The position numbers and the translations under genes were made by a program. The notes under the pieces were generated by a model, which saw only the letters and a program-made list of their open reading frames with translations, was not told the origin of the DNA and did not search any database. From Owenweeksia hongkongensis DSM 17368 (lineage in GTDB: Bacteria > Bacteroidota > Bacteroidia > Flavobacteriales > Schleiferiaceae), in NCBI RefSeq assembly GCF_000236705.1, contig NC_016599.1, positions 558,001 to 622,000 of the forward strand: a stretch of DNA of 64,000 nt, given 5' to 3'. How positions within the stretch are numbered: position 1 is the stretch's first letter; each line of letters starts with the position of its first letter. Below are positions 1 to 8,270 of this stretch, one piece after another.

Positions 1-1
1 T

Positions 2-226
2 ATAGTTTGGGCGAAGGATTGTTTAGAACCCGAAATACATAGTAATGAGCGTGAGAGCTTTTTAATTGTAGAAGGAACTTGTGAAGTATCTATTGATGAT
101 GAAACTCATTATTTAAAGCCAGGAGACTTTTTGTCAATTCCGCTTCATACCAATCATAGCGCTAAGGTGACTTCCGATATACCTTGCAAATTTATAATGC
201 AGCGAGCGCTGCTTCATGTGGCTTAG
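2..226 (+). CDS. Cupin-domain protein, C-terminal fragment
   Basis: Only the last 74 codons are in the window; the gene begins before base 1. The visible part reads as a small beta-barrel cupin: a conserved EIHSNERESFLIVEG stretch (histidine and glutamate of cupin motif 1), then YLKPGDFLSIPLHTNHS, which matches cupin motif 2 (PGD...P...H). The fold usually binds a metal through these His/Glu residues, and small stand-alone cupins have many roles, so no substrate can be named. It ends at TAG 226 and shares a bidirectional hairpin terminator with the convergent kelch gene. The fold is fairly certain, the function unknown. Confidence 0.75.
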   Translation: MVWAKDCLEPEIHSNERESFLIVEGTCEVSIDDETHYLKPGDFLSIPLHTNHSAKVTSDIPCKFIMQRALLHVA

Positions 227-324
227 AAAACTCGATATAAAGTTGACCTCTAAACGAGCCAAATTCCTAGCTGACTAAGAATTCAAAAAATAAATGAAAC
301 GTTCAAAAGGCAAAGTTAGAACAC

Positions 325-353
325 AAAAAAAAGCGACTATAAGTCGCTTTTTT
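325..353. terminator. Bidirectional hairpin terminator
   Basis: An A-tract, a stem AAGCGACT/AGTCGCTT with a three-base loop, and a T-tract. It works in both directions, ending the cupin gene on + and the kelch gene on -. Confidence 0.8.
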
Positions 354-383
354 CGTATAAATTAAATTCTCTGAAGTGTATTC

Positions 384-1571
384 TTAGTTTTGAATCAACA
401 CCTTCGAGGTTTTGATTAATTCTGAATTTGAATAAAACTGAACTAAGTACATACCACCGTCTAACTCTTTAGAGTTTAAACTTTGTGCTTCTGCAGGACT
501 TGCCGAAACTAGTTGTCCTAATGTGTTGTACACTTTTACTTCCGTAATACTTTCATCACTTTTCCATTTTAGGATATCTGTGGCTGGATTTGGGTAAACG
601 TAAGTGTTGGCAAGAACTTCTTCATTCATGCTTACGGTGGCCGCTGCCATATCAAATTTCCATAAATCTGTAGGAAACACATTGGTCAATCGGTTTAGTC
701 CACCAAAAAAGTAAACATCATCACCTATTACAAAGCTTCCGGGAGCCCATCTACTTTGTCCAGGATGAGAAGGAAACTGAGTCCAAGTATCACTTTTCGG
801 ATTGTAGCGCCACATTTCTCCATTTGGCATATAGCCATGATTATCACCATCTCCGCTTAATACAAAACCGTATCCATGCATTCCAAATTGTGTTCCTGCT
901 ACGCGTGCTTCACCAGGAAATTTATTCATTGCTGTCCAAGTATTTGTAGCAGTATCAAGCTTAAACCAGTCATCATAAATCACATTTCCACGATGACCTA
1001 ATCCTGCAAATACTTCTCCACCGGCATTAAACATAAATGGGTGATGTCTACCTGCGCTAGGTAAGCTGGTAATCTGAGTCCAATTATCAGCCTTAATATC
1101 ATACATCCACCAGTCTCTAAGGTCACCTGATGCATCATCTCCCAAGCCTACATATATTTTATCGCCAATACCAATCATAGCTGGATGCCTTCTACCTGTA
1201 CAATCGCAACTTGCTAGTTGAGTATAAGTTCCATTGGAGTCAAGACTCCAAAAGTCTCTTAAATATTGTGAGGTGGAGAAACCAAAACCCATGTAAGCAA
1301 CACCATTAGTCACGGTACCAATACCAAAACTACGTGCAGCACCAGGAAAACTTGGCATCGTTAGCCATGTATCAGTTGTAGGATTGTACTGATAAGCATC
1401 TTTGGTAGGTTGTCCACTGGGTAATGTACCTGTAATAGCGTAGCCTTTTCCATTTAATGAAAATGAAATAGGGTGGTGTCTACCCACTATGGCATCTGCC
1501 TTTTGCTCCCACGTTTGGGCAAAAATTGAGGTGGAAAATAGGATGAGGGTGGCTAGTAATGCTTTATTCAT
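384..1571 (-). CDS. Secreted kelch-repeat protein with T9SS sorting domain
   Basis: 395 residues. Residues 1-18 form a signal peptide ending ...STSIFA before Q. Residues about 25-310 hold kelch-type beta-propeller repeats, seen as recurring YNPTTDTW, YDIKADNW, LDTATNTW and YNPKSDTW blades, each followed by a small-residue/proline run and GR or AR. The last 75 residues are a type A T9SS C-terminal domain: YPNPATDIL, then VKVYNTLGQLV, GGMYLVQF and a final KVLIQN. The protein should cross the inner membrane by Sec and be exported or surface-attached by T9SS. The propeller probably binds a ligand or polymer; no catalytic residue is recognised. It is monocistronic with a strong terminator after it. 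Confidence 0.88.
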   Translation of the reverse strand: MNKALLATLILFSTSIFAQTWEQKADAIVGRHHPISFSLNGKGYAITGTLPSGQPTKDAYQYNPTTDTWLTMPSFPGAARSFGIGTVTNGVAYMGFGFSTSQYLRDFWSLDSNGTYTQLASCDCTGRRHPAMIGIGDKIYVGLGDDASGDLRDWWMYDIKADNWTQITSLPSAGRHHPFMFNAGGEVFAGLGHRGNVIYDDWFKLDTATNTWTAMNKFPGEARVAGTQFGMHGYGFVLSGDGDNHGYMPNGEMWRYNPKSDTWTQFPSHPGQSRWAPGSFVIGDDVYFFGGLNRLTNVFPTDLWKFDMAAATVSMNEEVLANTYVYPNPATDILKWKSDESITEVKVYNTLGQLVSASPAEAQSLNSKELDGGMYLVQFYSNSELIKTSKVLIQN

Positions 1572-1710
1572 AAAATGTGATTTTTATATTAAAAATGCTA
1601 AGTAATACAATTTTAAGAACTTAAAATGTCTCATAAAATACATTTAAGGATCTTAATATGCGAAATCTATTAGTTAGTATTGTAAGTGATGGATTACATT
1701 AAAAGCTAGT

Positions 1711-2103
1711 CTAGCATACCTTAAATATACTTCCCTCATTTAAGTATCCCAGTTTTTTATAATAGTAGTCTACGTCAGACATTACCAAAATATCCTGATC
1801 CGGGTATTCGGGTTTAAGGCATTCCATCAACTGTTTGCCAATCGATCGACCTCTGTATTCCCTTTTTACTAAAAGATCAATTACCCAAATATAAAGCCCT
1901 GAATCATTTATGGATCTTGAATACCCACATATGTTGCCATCTGCAGTAGCTACATAGGTAATAGTGTTTGCCAGTGCCTTTTGATACTTGGGCCTACCTG
2001 GATTTTCGGTGTACATGGCCCATTCTTTCCCTTCTGTTATTATAATGTCCAAAAGCTTGTTATAGTCCTGAGAGGATTGGTACTTTCTAATGATTATATC
2101 CAT
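1711..2103 (-). CDS. GNAT-family N-acetyltransferase
   Basis: 130 residues from the chosen start MDIIIRKY. The longer reading frame adds 15 hydrophobic residues upstream that do not belong to the GNAT fold, so the internal ATG at 2103 is preferred. The acetyl-CoA binding motif A is clear: IDLLVKREYRGRSIGKQLM, with the R-G-R-S-I-G pyrophosphate loop. A late tyrosine-containing strand (DVDYYYKKLGY) matches the end of the fold. GNAT enzymes transfer acetyl from acetyl-CoA to an amine; the substrate is unknown. It stands alone between the kelch gene and csbD. Confidence 0.8.
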   Translation of the reverse strand: MDIIIRKYQSSQDYNKLLDIIITEGKEWAMYTENPGRPKYQKALANTITYVATADGNICGYSRSINDSGLYIWVIDLLVKREYRGRSIGKQLMECLKPEYPDQDILVMSDVDYYYKKLGYLNEGSIFKVC

Positions 2104-2327
2104 AATTATGAAGCTTAGTGAAGCGTATAAAAGTAGAGAAATATACAAGTTTAAGATGCCACAAAAGAGTTAAGGCAATAAAAGTTGAATGTAAGTGTGA
2201 ATTTCACTCTACTACTTTACAAATAATTAATAATGAGTGAGTGAGGGGTATGAAATTTTGTAACCAGTTAAAAACAATTATGCTCTTGTTTGGGTTAATA
2301 TAATTCTAATCAAAAATTACAAATATC

Positions 2328-2513
2328 ATGGACAAGTTAGAAATCAAAGGAAGCTGGAATGAAGCGAAAGGAAAGCTAAAGCAAAAGTATGGTGAGCTTA
2401 CAGATGATGATCTTACCTATACTGAAGGAAAAGAAGACGAACTGTATGGTCGTATTCAAAAGAAAACAGGAAAAACCCGCGATGAAGTAAAGAAAATGTT
2501 CCGCGAACTGTAA
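2328..2513 (+). CDS. CsbD-family small stress protein
   Basis: 61 residues, the whole CsbD domain: [22 protein letters not shown], then [18 protein letters not shown]. It is highly charged, helical and cytoplasmic. Family members are abundant general-stress proteins of unknown molecular role. A hairpin terminator follows, so it is its own transcription unit. Confidence 0.9.
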   Translation: MDKLEIKGSWNEAKGKLKQKYGELTDDDLTYTEGKEDELYGRIQKKTGKTRDEVKKMFREL

Positions 2514-2546
2514 GCTTTCTGAAGTGAGGTTTTTTAAACCAAATTC

Positions 2547-2590
2547 AATGGCAGGGCCTGTGCAATAAAGGTTCCTGCCATTTGTTTTTT
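2547..2590 (+). terminator. Rho-independent terminator after csbD-like gene
   Basis: The stem ATGGCAGG (from 2548) pairs with CCTGCCAT (ending 2581) and is followed by TTGTTTTTT. It lies between the CsbD gene and the topoisomerase gene. Confidence 0.75.
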
Positions 2591-2656
2591 CGTGTTATAG
2601 TTTCAAATAAATAATTCCTCCATATTAATTCGCACCAAGTTCTTTGCTCAGCCATT

Positions 2657-3706
2657 ATGAAAACATCAAAAACAACACAGGCAGATAACTCAGAAATGCC
2701 TCCGCATTTGAAAAAAGTAGATGCAGATAACTTTAACATATCCCGTAAAAAATGGGGTAGAGGTTTTCGCTATTTGAATGAAGATGGTGAATCCCTTGTG
2801 GATGATTCAATCTTAGATACGGTTCAAGGAATTGCGGTCCCTAACACCTGGACAGACGTTACACTGAGCGATAGGTCAGACACTTATATACAAGCACGTG
2901 GTTATGATGGGGCTGGAAAATTGCAATATCTATATCATCCTGATTATCTGGCTTATCGAAATGAGCAAAAGTTCAATGAGCTTCTTGACTTCGGGCGTGT
3001 AATTCCACGTATCAGGCGAAGACTAAGAAAAGACTTAGCTGCTGAGCACTGGGACGAACAAAAGCTACTGGCACTTATTGTAAAGATCTTAGACAAATAC
3101 CATTTGAGAATTGGTAGCCGTATTTATGCCCAAAAAGGACAATCATACGGCCTTACTACTTTGCGTAAAAAGCATCTTAAGGAAGAAGAAGATTCCTTTT
3201 CATTTGAATATATTGGCAAAAGTGGGCAGGAGCGTACCATAAACCTTACGGATAGTAGCTTGGTAAAACTAATAGAAGAAGTAGCAGAATTTCCTGGGTG
3301 GGAGCTTTTTTCATTTCGCACAGATGAAGGAAAATATTCAGCAAATGCAGGTGAAGTAAATAACTATATCCGTAAAATATCTGGAGGAGATTTTAGCGCT
3401 CGAGACTTTAGAACATGGGCTGGCACAGTACTTAGCCTAAAATATCTATCTAAGGCTCAAACTATAGTGGAGAAAAACCCAAAGCGAAAATTGGGTAGCA
3501 CATTGGTAGAGTTGGTTTCAGAAAAACTTGGAAATACACCTGCCATTTGCAAAGATTATTACATACACCCCGAAGTATTGAAGCATGCGATAAAAGAAGA
3601 TTTTGACAGTGAACCATGTGAAGAGAAATTCCTCAAAAACTCCTTGTATCGCAAACATGAATGTAGAACCATGGAGATTTTAGAAAAGATGAACAAGGAA
3701 AGTTAA
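2657..3706 (+). CDS. DNA topoisomerase IB
   Basis: 349 residues, the size of bacterial/poxvirus-type topoisomerase IB. The N-terminal domain (about 20-110) includes GIAVPNTWTDV and LQYLYHPDY, typical of the family. In the catalytic domain the expected active-site residues are visible: R151 (LRIGSRIY), K188 (YIGKSG), R252 (RDFRTW), N293 in the position that is His in vaccinia but Asn in several bacterial enzymes, and the nucleophile Y302 (CKDYYIHP). It relaxes supercoils by nicking one strand through a 3'-phosphotyrosine. It is monocistronic and widespread in environmental bacteria, so probably an ordinary accessory enzyme. Confidence 0.93.
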   Translation: MKTSKTTQADNSEMPPHLKKVDADNFNISRKKWGRGFRYLNEDGESLVDDSILDTVQGIAVPNTWTDVTLSDRSDTYIQARGYDGAGKLQYLYHPDYLAYRNEQKFNELLDFGRVIPRIRRRLRKDLAAEHWDEQKLLALIVKILDKYHLRIGSRIYAQKGQSYGLTTLRKKHLKEEEDSFSFEYIGKSGQERTINLTDSSLVKLIEEVAEFPGWELFSFRTDEGKYSANAGEVNNYIRKISGGDFSARDFRTWAGTVLSLKYLSKAQTIVEKNPKRKLGSTLVELVSEKLGNTPAICKDYYIHPEVLKHAIKEDFDSEPCEEKFLKNSLYRKHECRTMEILEKMNKES

Positions 3707-3787
3707 GCTCAAATTTTAGACTAAGTTTTTGAAAATGAACAAATTTCAAACTCTTATGTTCAAAATAGAAACCAAAATCAAGATATT

Positions 3788-3862
3788 ATGAAAGGCAGGG
3801 GCATTTACATTTCGTTCGGTACTATAATTTTAATCATTATTATTCTTTGGCTTCTTTTCTAG
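3788..3862 (+). CDS. Possible 24-residue single-pass membrane peptide
   Basis: ATG at 3788 opens a 24-codon frame: a short basic N-terminus (MKGRG), then an almost unbroken hydrophobic run rich in Ile and Leu, ending at TAG 3862. A clear terminator follows 27 bases later, which suggests the stretch is transcribed. Very short hydrophobic ORFs of this shape occur widely in Bacteroidota and are often missed. There is no homology evidence, so it could be chance. Confidence 0.4.
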   Translation: MKGRGIYISFGTIILIIIILWLLF

Positions 3863-3888
3863 AAAAAATTTCCAATTAAAATTTTACC

Positions 3889-3932
3889 AAAGGCTAGATA
3901 AGTTTTTTAACGAAACTTGTTAGCCTTTTTTT
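3889..3932 (+). terminator. Rho-independent terminator upstream of the TPP riboswitch
   Basis: AAAGGCTA pairs with TAGCCTTT, and AAGTTT/AAACTT pair inside; the outer arm runs into TTTTTT. It isolates the riboswitch operon from upstream transcription. Confidence 0.7.
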
Positions 3933-4001
3933 ATGAAACATTCTAAATATTAAAATCGGGGAGTCCTTTTCTCATTGTGCACTTACCGTTACATTTGCCG
4001 C

Positions 4002-4088
4002 AAATGGGGTGCTCCAATTTTTGGGGCTGAGATGATACCCGGGAACTTTGTTCCGCACCTGATCCAGATAATGCTGGCGTAGGGATTT
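4002..4088 (+). promoter_or_regulatory. TPP (THI-element) riboswitch
   Basis: The classical thiamine-pyrophosphate aptamer blocks are present in order: GGGGTGCTCC (P2 5' strand), GGGGCTGAGATGATACCC (the CTGAGA thi box), then ACCTGATCCAGATAATGCTGG and CGTAGGGA. The variable P3a arm is the GGGAAC-TTTGTTCC hairpin. It sits 63 bases upstream of the transporter start. TPP binding normally turns expression off, in Gram-negative bacteria often by hiding the ribosome site. No obvious terminator hairpin is seen between the aptamer and the ATG, so translational control is the better guess. Confidence 0.96.
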
Positions 4089-4151
4089 TAAGGTTTTTAC
4101 AAGTCTGTAAATGCCTGGTTCATCTCCTCATTTCATTGAAAATAAAAGACA

Positions 4152-4757
4152 ATGATCGAGGAATTTTTTGTTCAACTTACCTGGCTGCAGGGCATCGGTA
4201 CTTTATTCGGAATTGTGCAGGTGGTGTTTGCACGTCAAAACAATATTCACACCTATTTATTTGGGATAGCCTCCATACTCATTAGCCTTTGGGTACTTTA
4301 TCAAAGTGCGCTTTATGCTGATATTTTGCTGCATCTCTATTACCTGGTGATGAGTATTTATGGTTGGTTTTTCTGGAAATTTGGAAAACAACAGTCCGAA
4401 GCCCCGATTACCAGTTCTTCAAATAATGAGCATTTAAAAGCCATGGGAATAGTGTTGGGTTGCTTTAGTCTAATGTCTTACTGGCTAAGCTTTCATACCG
4501 ACTCTGACGTGCCCATCTGGGATGCTGCGGTTAGTGCATTTGCCTGGGCCGGAATGTGGCTCATGGCCAAACGAAAACTTGAAAACTGGATCTATCTGAA
4601 TGTGAGTAATATTATCTCCATCCCACTTTTGATTTACAAAGACCTTTACATTTATGCAGGCATGTCGGTTTTCCTTTTTATTATGGGCACTTCCGGCTAT
4701 TTGAAATGGAGAAAACTGATGAAAGAAGAAAACAAACATGTTTATGCTACAGCTTAA
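4152..4757 (+). CDS. pnuT: PnuC/PnuT-family transporter, probably for thiamine
   Basis: 201 residues with about seven hydrophobic segments, the size and pattern of PnuC vitamin transporters. The family signature is visible in YQSALYADILLHLYY, MSIYGWFFW and KRKLENWIYLNVSNI. PnuC proteins are SWEET-like facilitators; the substrate (nicotinamide riboside, riboflavin or thiamine) is usually told from the regulation. A TPP riboswitch directly upstream points to thiamine, hence PnuT. The next gene starts 20 bases before its stop, so the two are translationally linked. No thiamine pyrophosphokinase or TonB receptor gene is in the immediate neighbourhood. Confidence 0.88.
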   Translation: MIEEFFVQLTWLQGIGTLFGIVQVVFARQNNIHTYLFGIASILISLWVLYQSALYADILLHLYYLVMSIYGWFFWKFGKQQSEAPITSSSNNEHLKAMGIVLGCFSLMSYWLSFHTDSDVPIWDAAVSAFAWAGMWLMAKRKLENWIYLNVSNIISIPLLIYKDLYIYAGMSVFLFIMGTSGYLKWRKLMKEENKHVYATA

Positions 4758-5730
4758 AAAAATGTTGGGTGATGCAGCTGTCTTTAATGGTGAAGTGCTG
4801 AATTGGATAGCAAAAGAGAACCTTTGGAATATTTGGGTACCGAAACAATATGGAGGGTTGGAATTAAGCTTTACAGAAGGTCTTAAAAAACTTCAATCCT
4901 TAGCACGCCTGGATGGTAGCCTCGGCTGGACGATTACACTATGTAGCGGAGCAAACTATTTTATAGGAAATCTGCAACCCGAAACGGCAAAAGAAATATT
5001 TGCAGAGCCAGCTATTTTTGGAGGCAGCGGAGGGATGTTTGGAACGGCAGAAAAGCTTGGGGGAAATTATAAACTCAATGGCACATGGCGATATGCTACG
5101 GGTGCTCCATACCTCACGCACTTTACGCTAAATGCAAAAATCATAGAAAACGGAAAGGAACAGACCAATGATGATGGATCGCCTAAGTTTTTATCATTTG
5201 TAATTCCAGCCAATCAAGTTTCTATAATAGAAGACTGGAATACCATGGGTTTAAAAGCCTCGGCTACCCATTCATTCGAAGTAAAAAATGTACTGGTTGA
5301 TGAGCGCCACAGTTTTGTATACAACACCTTTTATCTGGAGCAGCCTGTTTTCAAAATTCACTTTTCGGTGTTTGCTGATTTAACCCTTTGGGTAAATTAT
5401 ATCGGAATGGCTGAGCACTTGCTAGGAGAAGCTTCTCTACAGGATAAATTAGAATGGAAAGACTTGAAGCAAGCTATTAACTTGGCTAACGAAGAAGCCT
5501 TTGATATTGCCAAGCATATTGAAACTCTAACAAGGAAGGAGGAAGCAATTCCAGAAACATTTATCAATGAGATTCATCAAACTGCAGTGGATTCGGCTAG
5601 AGAATTATCCAAAGTAGTAATTGCATTATATCCACATCTGGGAGTAAAGGCGAGTAGAGAGAATCATGTGTTAAATCAAATTTTCAGGGACTACTTTACA
5701 GCTACACAACATCATATTTTCACAAAGTAG
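4738..5730 (+). CDS. Acyl-CoA dehydrogenase / group D flavin monooxygenase-like protein
   Basis: 330 residues, shorter than the usual 380-400. The start overlaps pnuT by 20 bases; a second ATG lies two codons in. The N-terminal helical part (WVPKQYGGLELSF...DGSLGW), the central beta domain (GGSGGMFGTAEK...GTWRYATGA, then WNTMGLKASATHSFEVKNV) and a C-terminal helical part ending FRDYFTATQHHIF are all recognisable. The final RD...A..HH pattern is closer to HpaB/DszC-type flavin monooxygenases than to true acyl-CoA dehydrogenases, and no clear catalytic glutamate is seen. Sharing a TPP riboswitch with PnuT suggests a role in thiamine or thiamine-precursor salvage, perhaps oxidation of a breakdown product. 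That role is inference. Confidence 0.72.
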   Translation: MFMLQLKKMLGDAAVFNGEVLNWIAKENLWNIWVPKQYGGLELSFTEGLKKLQSLARLDGSLGWTITLCSGANYFIGNLQPETAKEIFAEPAIFGGSGGMFGTAEKLGGNYKLNGTWRYATGAPYLTHFTLNAKIIENGKEQTNDDGSPKFLSFVIPANQVSIIEDWNTMGLKASATHSFEVKNVLVDERHSFVYNTFYLEQPVFKIHFSVFADLTLWVNYIGMAEHLLGEASLQDKLEWKDLKQAINLANEEAFDIAKHIETLTRKEEAIPETFINEIHQTAVDSARELSKVVIALYPHLGVKASRENHVLNQIFRDYFTATQHHIFTK

Positions 5731-5770
5731 TCAGTTTGAGTATTTCAATCTATAGAGGAATATGATAGGT

Positions 5771-6349
5771 TTATTTGTTCCCTCGTCCCAATTCCTCAAC
5801 CTTCTGTAACCATTTCGTTCTATACTTTTCCTTAGATAAGCGAATAGGTCCAATAGTCGTAATTCTCACCTTTTTTACACCGATAAAGTTTAGCGTCAGT
5901 TTTTTCATTGTTATATGACTAGTGCGGCCATTAAACCATCGGTAATACCAAGCCGGCTGATCGAGGGTACAAATTATTCTTGCGGTTTTACCTTTTAGCA
6001 GCTTATCCCACCACAAAGAGTTTTCTCTTTTCTGAAAAGCAAAACCAGGAAGTAAAATCCTGTCTAGAAAGCCTTTCATTAATCCTGGAACAGAGCCCCA
6101 CCAAACGGGATAAACCCACACTAGGTGATCAGCCCATTTGAGCTTGGCTTGCGCATCCAGTAAGTCTGGCTCTAATTCTGTTCGTTTGCGGTATCCAAAT
6201 TGCAAATTGGGATTGAAACTCAAGTCTCGGATATTGATAACCTGTACTTCTGCATCTGATTTTTCAGCACCTTTTTGATAAGCTTCAGCCAAAGCAAAAT
6301 TGAAACTCTCTTTATCAGGATGTCCGTTTATGATTAATACTTTTTTCAT
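5771..6349 (-). CDS. NAD(P)H-dependent flavoprotein oxidoreductase (NQO1/KefF-like)
   Basis: 192 residues with a flavodoxin-like fold. The N-terminal strand and FMN/FAD phosphate loop read KKVLIINGHPDKESFNFAL. The central WVYPVWWGSVPGLMKGFLDRIL is the hallmark of the NQO1/MdaB/KefF family. Such enzymes reduce quinones or other electrophiles by two electrons using NAD(P)H. The small membrane-protein gene directly upstream ends 6 bases before this start, and the Crp-type regulator lies just beyond it, so the three may be co-expressed. Confidence 0.88.
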   Translation of the reverse strand: MKKVLIINGHPDKESFNFALAEAYQKGAEKSDAEVQVINIRDLSFNPNLQFGYRKRTELEPDLLDAQAKLKWADHLVWVYPVWWGSVPGLMKGFLDRILLPGFAFQKRENSLWWDKLLKGKTARIICTLDQPAWYYRWFNGRTSHITMKKLTLNFIGVKKVRITTIGPIRLSKEKYRTKWLQKVEELGRGNK

Positions 6350-6354
6350 GTCGT

Positions 6355-6651
6355 TTATAAATAGGGTTTTAGCCTTGCCTCCAAAGAGGTGCCGGTGAGA
6401 TTAGAGGTATCGAAAAACTTATAGAGAATAAAACAAGCCGGAAAAGTGAGGAAGGCAGCACATATGCCAAAGGAGATTACGCTGCTTATGATTGCCAGAA
6501 TTGGATAGCCCAGCGCATCAAAATAATGTTTTGTGCTTAGTGCATATCCATAAAAGCGCATGGTGGTTTCGTATGCCAACCACAATGTGTAAAACCACTT
6601 TCTGATGGGAATCCACCATTTACCCCAAATAGATTTTAGCTGGATATTCAT
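6355..6651 (-). CDS. Small membrane protein of unknown function
   Basis: 98 residues; not recognised as a named family. A basic, Trp-rich N-terminus (IWGKWWIPIRKWFYTLWLAYE) may be an amphipathic or membrane-dipping helix. A strong hydrophobic segment at about 49-78 is probably membrane-spanning. It ends 6 bases before the flavoprotein start, which suggests translational coupling. It might anchor or accompany the quinone reductase; that is guesswork. Confidence 0.6.
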   Translation of the reverse strand: MNIQLKSIWGKWWIPIRKWFYTLWLAYETTMRFYGYALSTKHYFDALGYPILAIISSVISFGICAAFLTFPACFILYKFFDTSNLTGTSLEARLKPYL

Positions 6652-6716
6652 TTCTTCCTTTTCGTATTCTTTGAAGCAAAGGTGATACGTAGGAAAGGGT
6701 TATCATTTGATCTATA

Positions 6717-7298
6717 TCAAATTCGCACTTTGGCGCTTCTTATTCTGCTCAAAGTTTCGAGGGTAATGCCCAAATAGGAGGCAATATGGGTGAGGGGAAT
6801 TCTGTTGGTGATATCAGGGTAAATAAGCAACAACTGCTTGTAGCGATCCTCTGCTTTATTAAACTGAATGGAGTTTAACCTTTGGCATAAGCCAAGCATG
6901 GTTTCGGTAACTACTTTGCTGATAAAACGCTCAAAGTCATGATACTTATCAGAAAGGTAGTCCATGGTGTCTTTTGAAAATTCATAAACCGTAGACTCTT
7001 CCACAAACTCCACGTAATGCGGGCTGGGCTCATCACTAAAAAAGCTAACTATGGGAGCGGCAAACTGATTTTCAAAGGTGAACCAGTCCGAAATATCTTT
7101 TCCATCCTTTAGGTAATAAGCTCTGGCACAACCTTGTACAATTAGGTATGCTTTTTTAGAATATTGACCTTCACGAACTACGACTTCACCTTTCTTAAAT
7201 ATCTTAAGTTTTGAATGAGTCATCAACTCTTGCAAGCATTCTATGGATAGGGGAGAGTAGGATTGTCCTATCGAGGTAAAGATTTCTTCGGTATTCAT
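6717..7298 (-). CDS. Crp/Fnr-family transcription regulator
   Basis: 193 residues. Residues about 20-120 form a cyclic-nucleotide-binding-like jelly roll (FKKGEVVVREGQYSKKAYLIVQG). The C-terminus holds a short winged helix-turn-helix, RIPLTHIASYLGITLETLSRIR, the usual form in Bacteroidota. The residues that contact cAMP in Crp are not conserved, and no Fnr cysteine cluster is present, so the signal is unknown. It is 65 bases upstream of the membrane protein/quinone reductase pair on the same strand and may control it. Members of this subfamily often respond to redox or nutrient state. Confidence 0.88.
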   Translation of the reverse strand: MNTEEIFTSIGQSYSPLSIECLQELMTHSKLKIFKKGEVVVREGQYSKKAYLIVQGCARAYYLKDGKDISDWFTFENQFAAPIVSFFSDEPSPHYVEFVEESTVYEFSKDTMDYLSDKYHDFERFISKVVTETMLGLCQRLNSIQFNKAEDRYKQLLLIYPDITNRIPLTHIASYLGITLETLSRIRSAKVRI

Positions 7299-7460
7299 TT
7301 TTCTAACTAGGTACTGCCAACGAAGTGGTTCATTTTTGAAACGGAAATATAGAGTTTTTAAAATCAGTTGGAGGATAAGTATAATCTATAATGTCGCGGT
7401 GAGACAGAGATCATGAGTTTACCACAATTAAATATGTTTCATTTGGGGTAGGCCGAACTA

Positions 7461-8270
7461 TTACGTCAACTTTAATACACGTAAGGTCTTTTGAAAGGCG
7501 GAATTAAGCAGAACTCTGGCTTCATGATATTTTTTCAACCATTTTAACCGATCAGAGGGATTATGATCAAATGAGGTTTTAGTGAAATCGACAGGCAAGA
7601 TATCACCGTCTTTCCCATATCCCATCATCTTCATTTGTTCTCCATGAAATAACCAAAATAGCTTGTGCTGTTTGCCACTAAAAACTTCTTTCCATTGTCC
7701 AACTTTACCTTTATTAAAAAACTTTTTAGAGTGCGTACTACCCTTGGTTTTCTGTCCACCGCTGCCATACCTTGGAGCTCCATACTTAAGCTGAGAAAAC
7801 GTTTTAATTTTTGAATAATCGGCCTCTGGTAAATCGGTTTTAGCTTCTATTTTCTTTAAAAAATGTAAGGGGTCTTTTATTAATTCCTCAAAACGGATTA
7901 TTAAGTCGGCACGCTCTATCCAGCTGTTTACATTTTTTGACCAACCACCAAAATGAGCACCTCGTGGGCTAACAATACCATGGTCAATATTGCTTTTCAG
8001 TTTAGACCGTGGTTCTATAAAGTTCTTTCTATACTTGGCATTGCTAGTTATAGCATCTCTGCCATCTCTTACCAAACAAATAACAAGGTCATCATCCTTT
8101 AGCCCTACCGCGTTTTCATAAGGTACATGAGTTTTCAGGATGCGGTATTTTTTAGATTTATCTGAATTTCTTTCAATTGGAAAGGATGTCGATTCTAATC
8201 CATAAACATCATAAAATAAATTTCTACAAAATGTGTTTCCAGACCTTGGAAATGAAGCTAACCAAATCAT
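7461..8270 (-). CDS. Sulfotransferase-domain protein
   Basis: 269 residues. The PAPS 5'-phosphosulfate loop is at the very N-terminus (IWLASFPRSGNTFCRN) and the 3'-phosphate binding motif follows at about residue 80 (VICLVRDGRDAITS). A later GKVGQWKEVFSG segment matches the RKGxxGDWK-like cofactor loop of cytosolic sulfotransferases. It should transfer sulfate from PAPS to an alcohol, amine or sugar; the acceptor is unknown. There is no signal peptide. No sulfate-activation genes are nearby, and it stands alone beside a repeat element. Confidence 0.85.
   Translation of the reverse strand: MIWLASFPRSGNTFCRNLFYDVYGLESTSFPIERNSDKSKKYRILKTHVPYENAVGLKDDDLVICLVRDGRDAITSNAKYRKNFIEPRSKLKSNIDHGIVSPRGAHFGGWSKNVNSWIERADLIIRFEELIKDPLHFLKKIEAKTDLPEADYSKIKTFSQLKYGAPRYGSGGQKTKGSTHSKKFFNKGKVGQWKEVFSGKQHKLFWLFHGEQMKMMGYGKDGDILPVDFTKTSFDHNPSDRLKWLKKYHEARVLLNSAFQKTLRVLKLT

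Noticed and set aside
4738-5730. Pyridine or riboflavin enzyme instead of a thiamine-linked one
   Set aside because: The riboswitch is clearly a TPP aptamer (CTGAGA box and ACCTGATCCAGATAATGC), not an FMN element.
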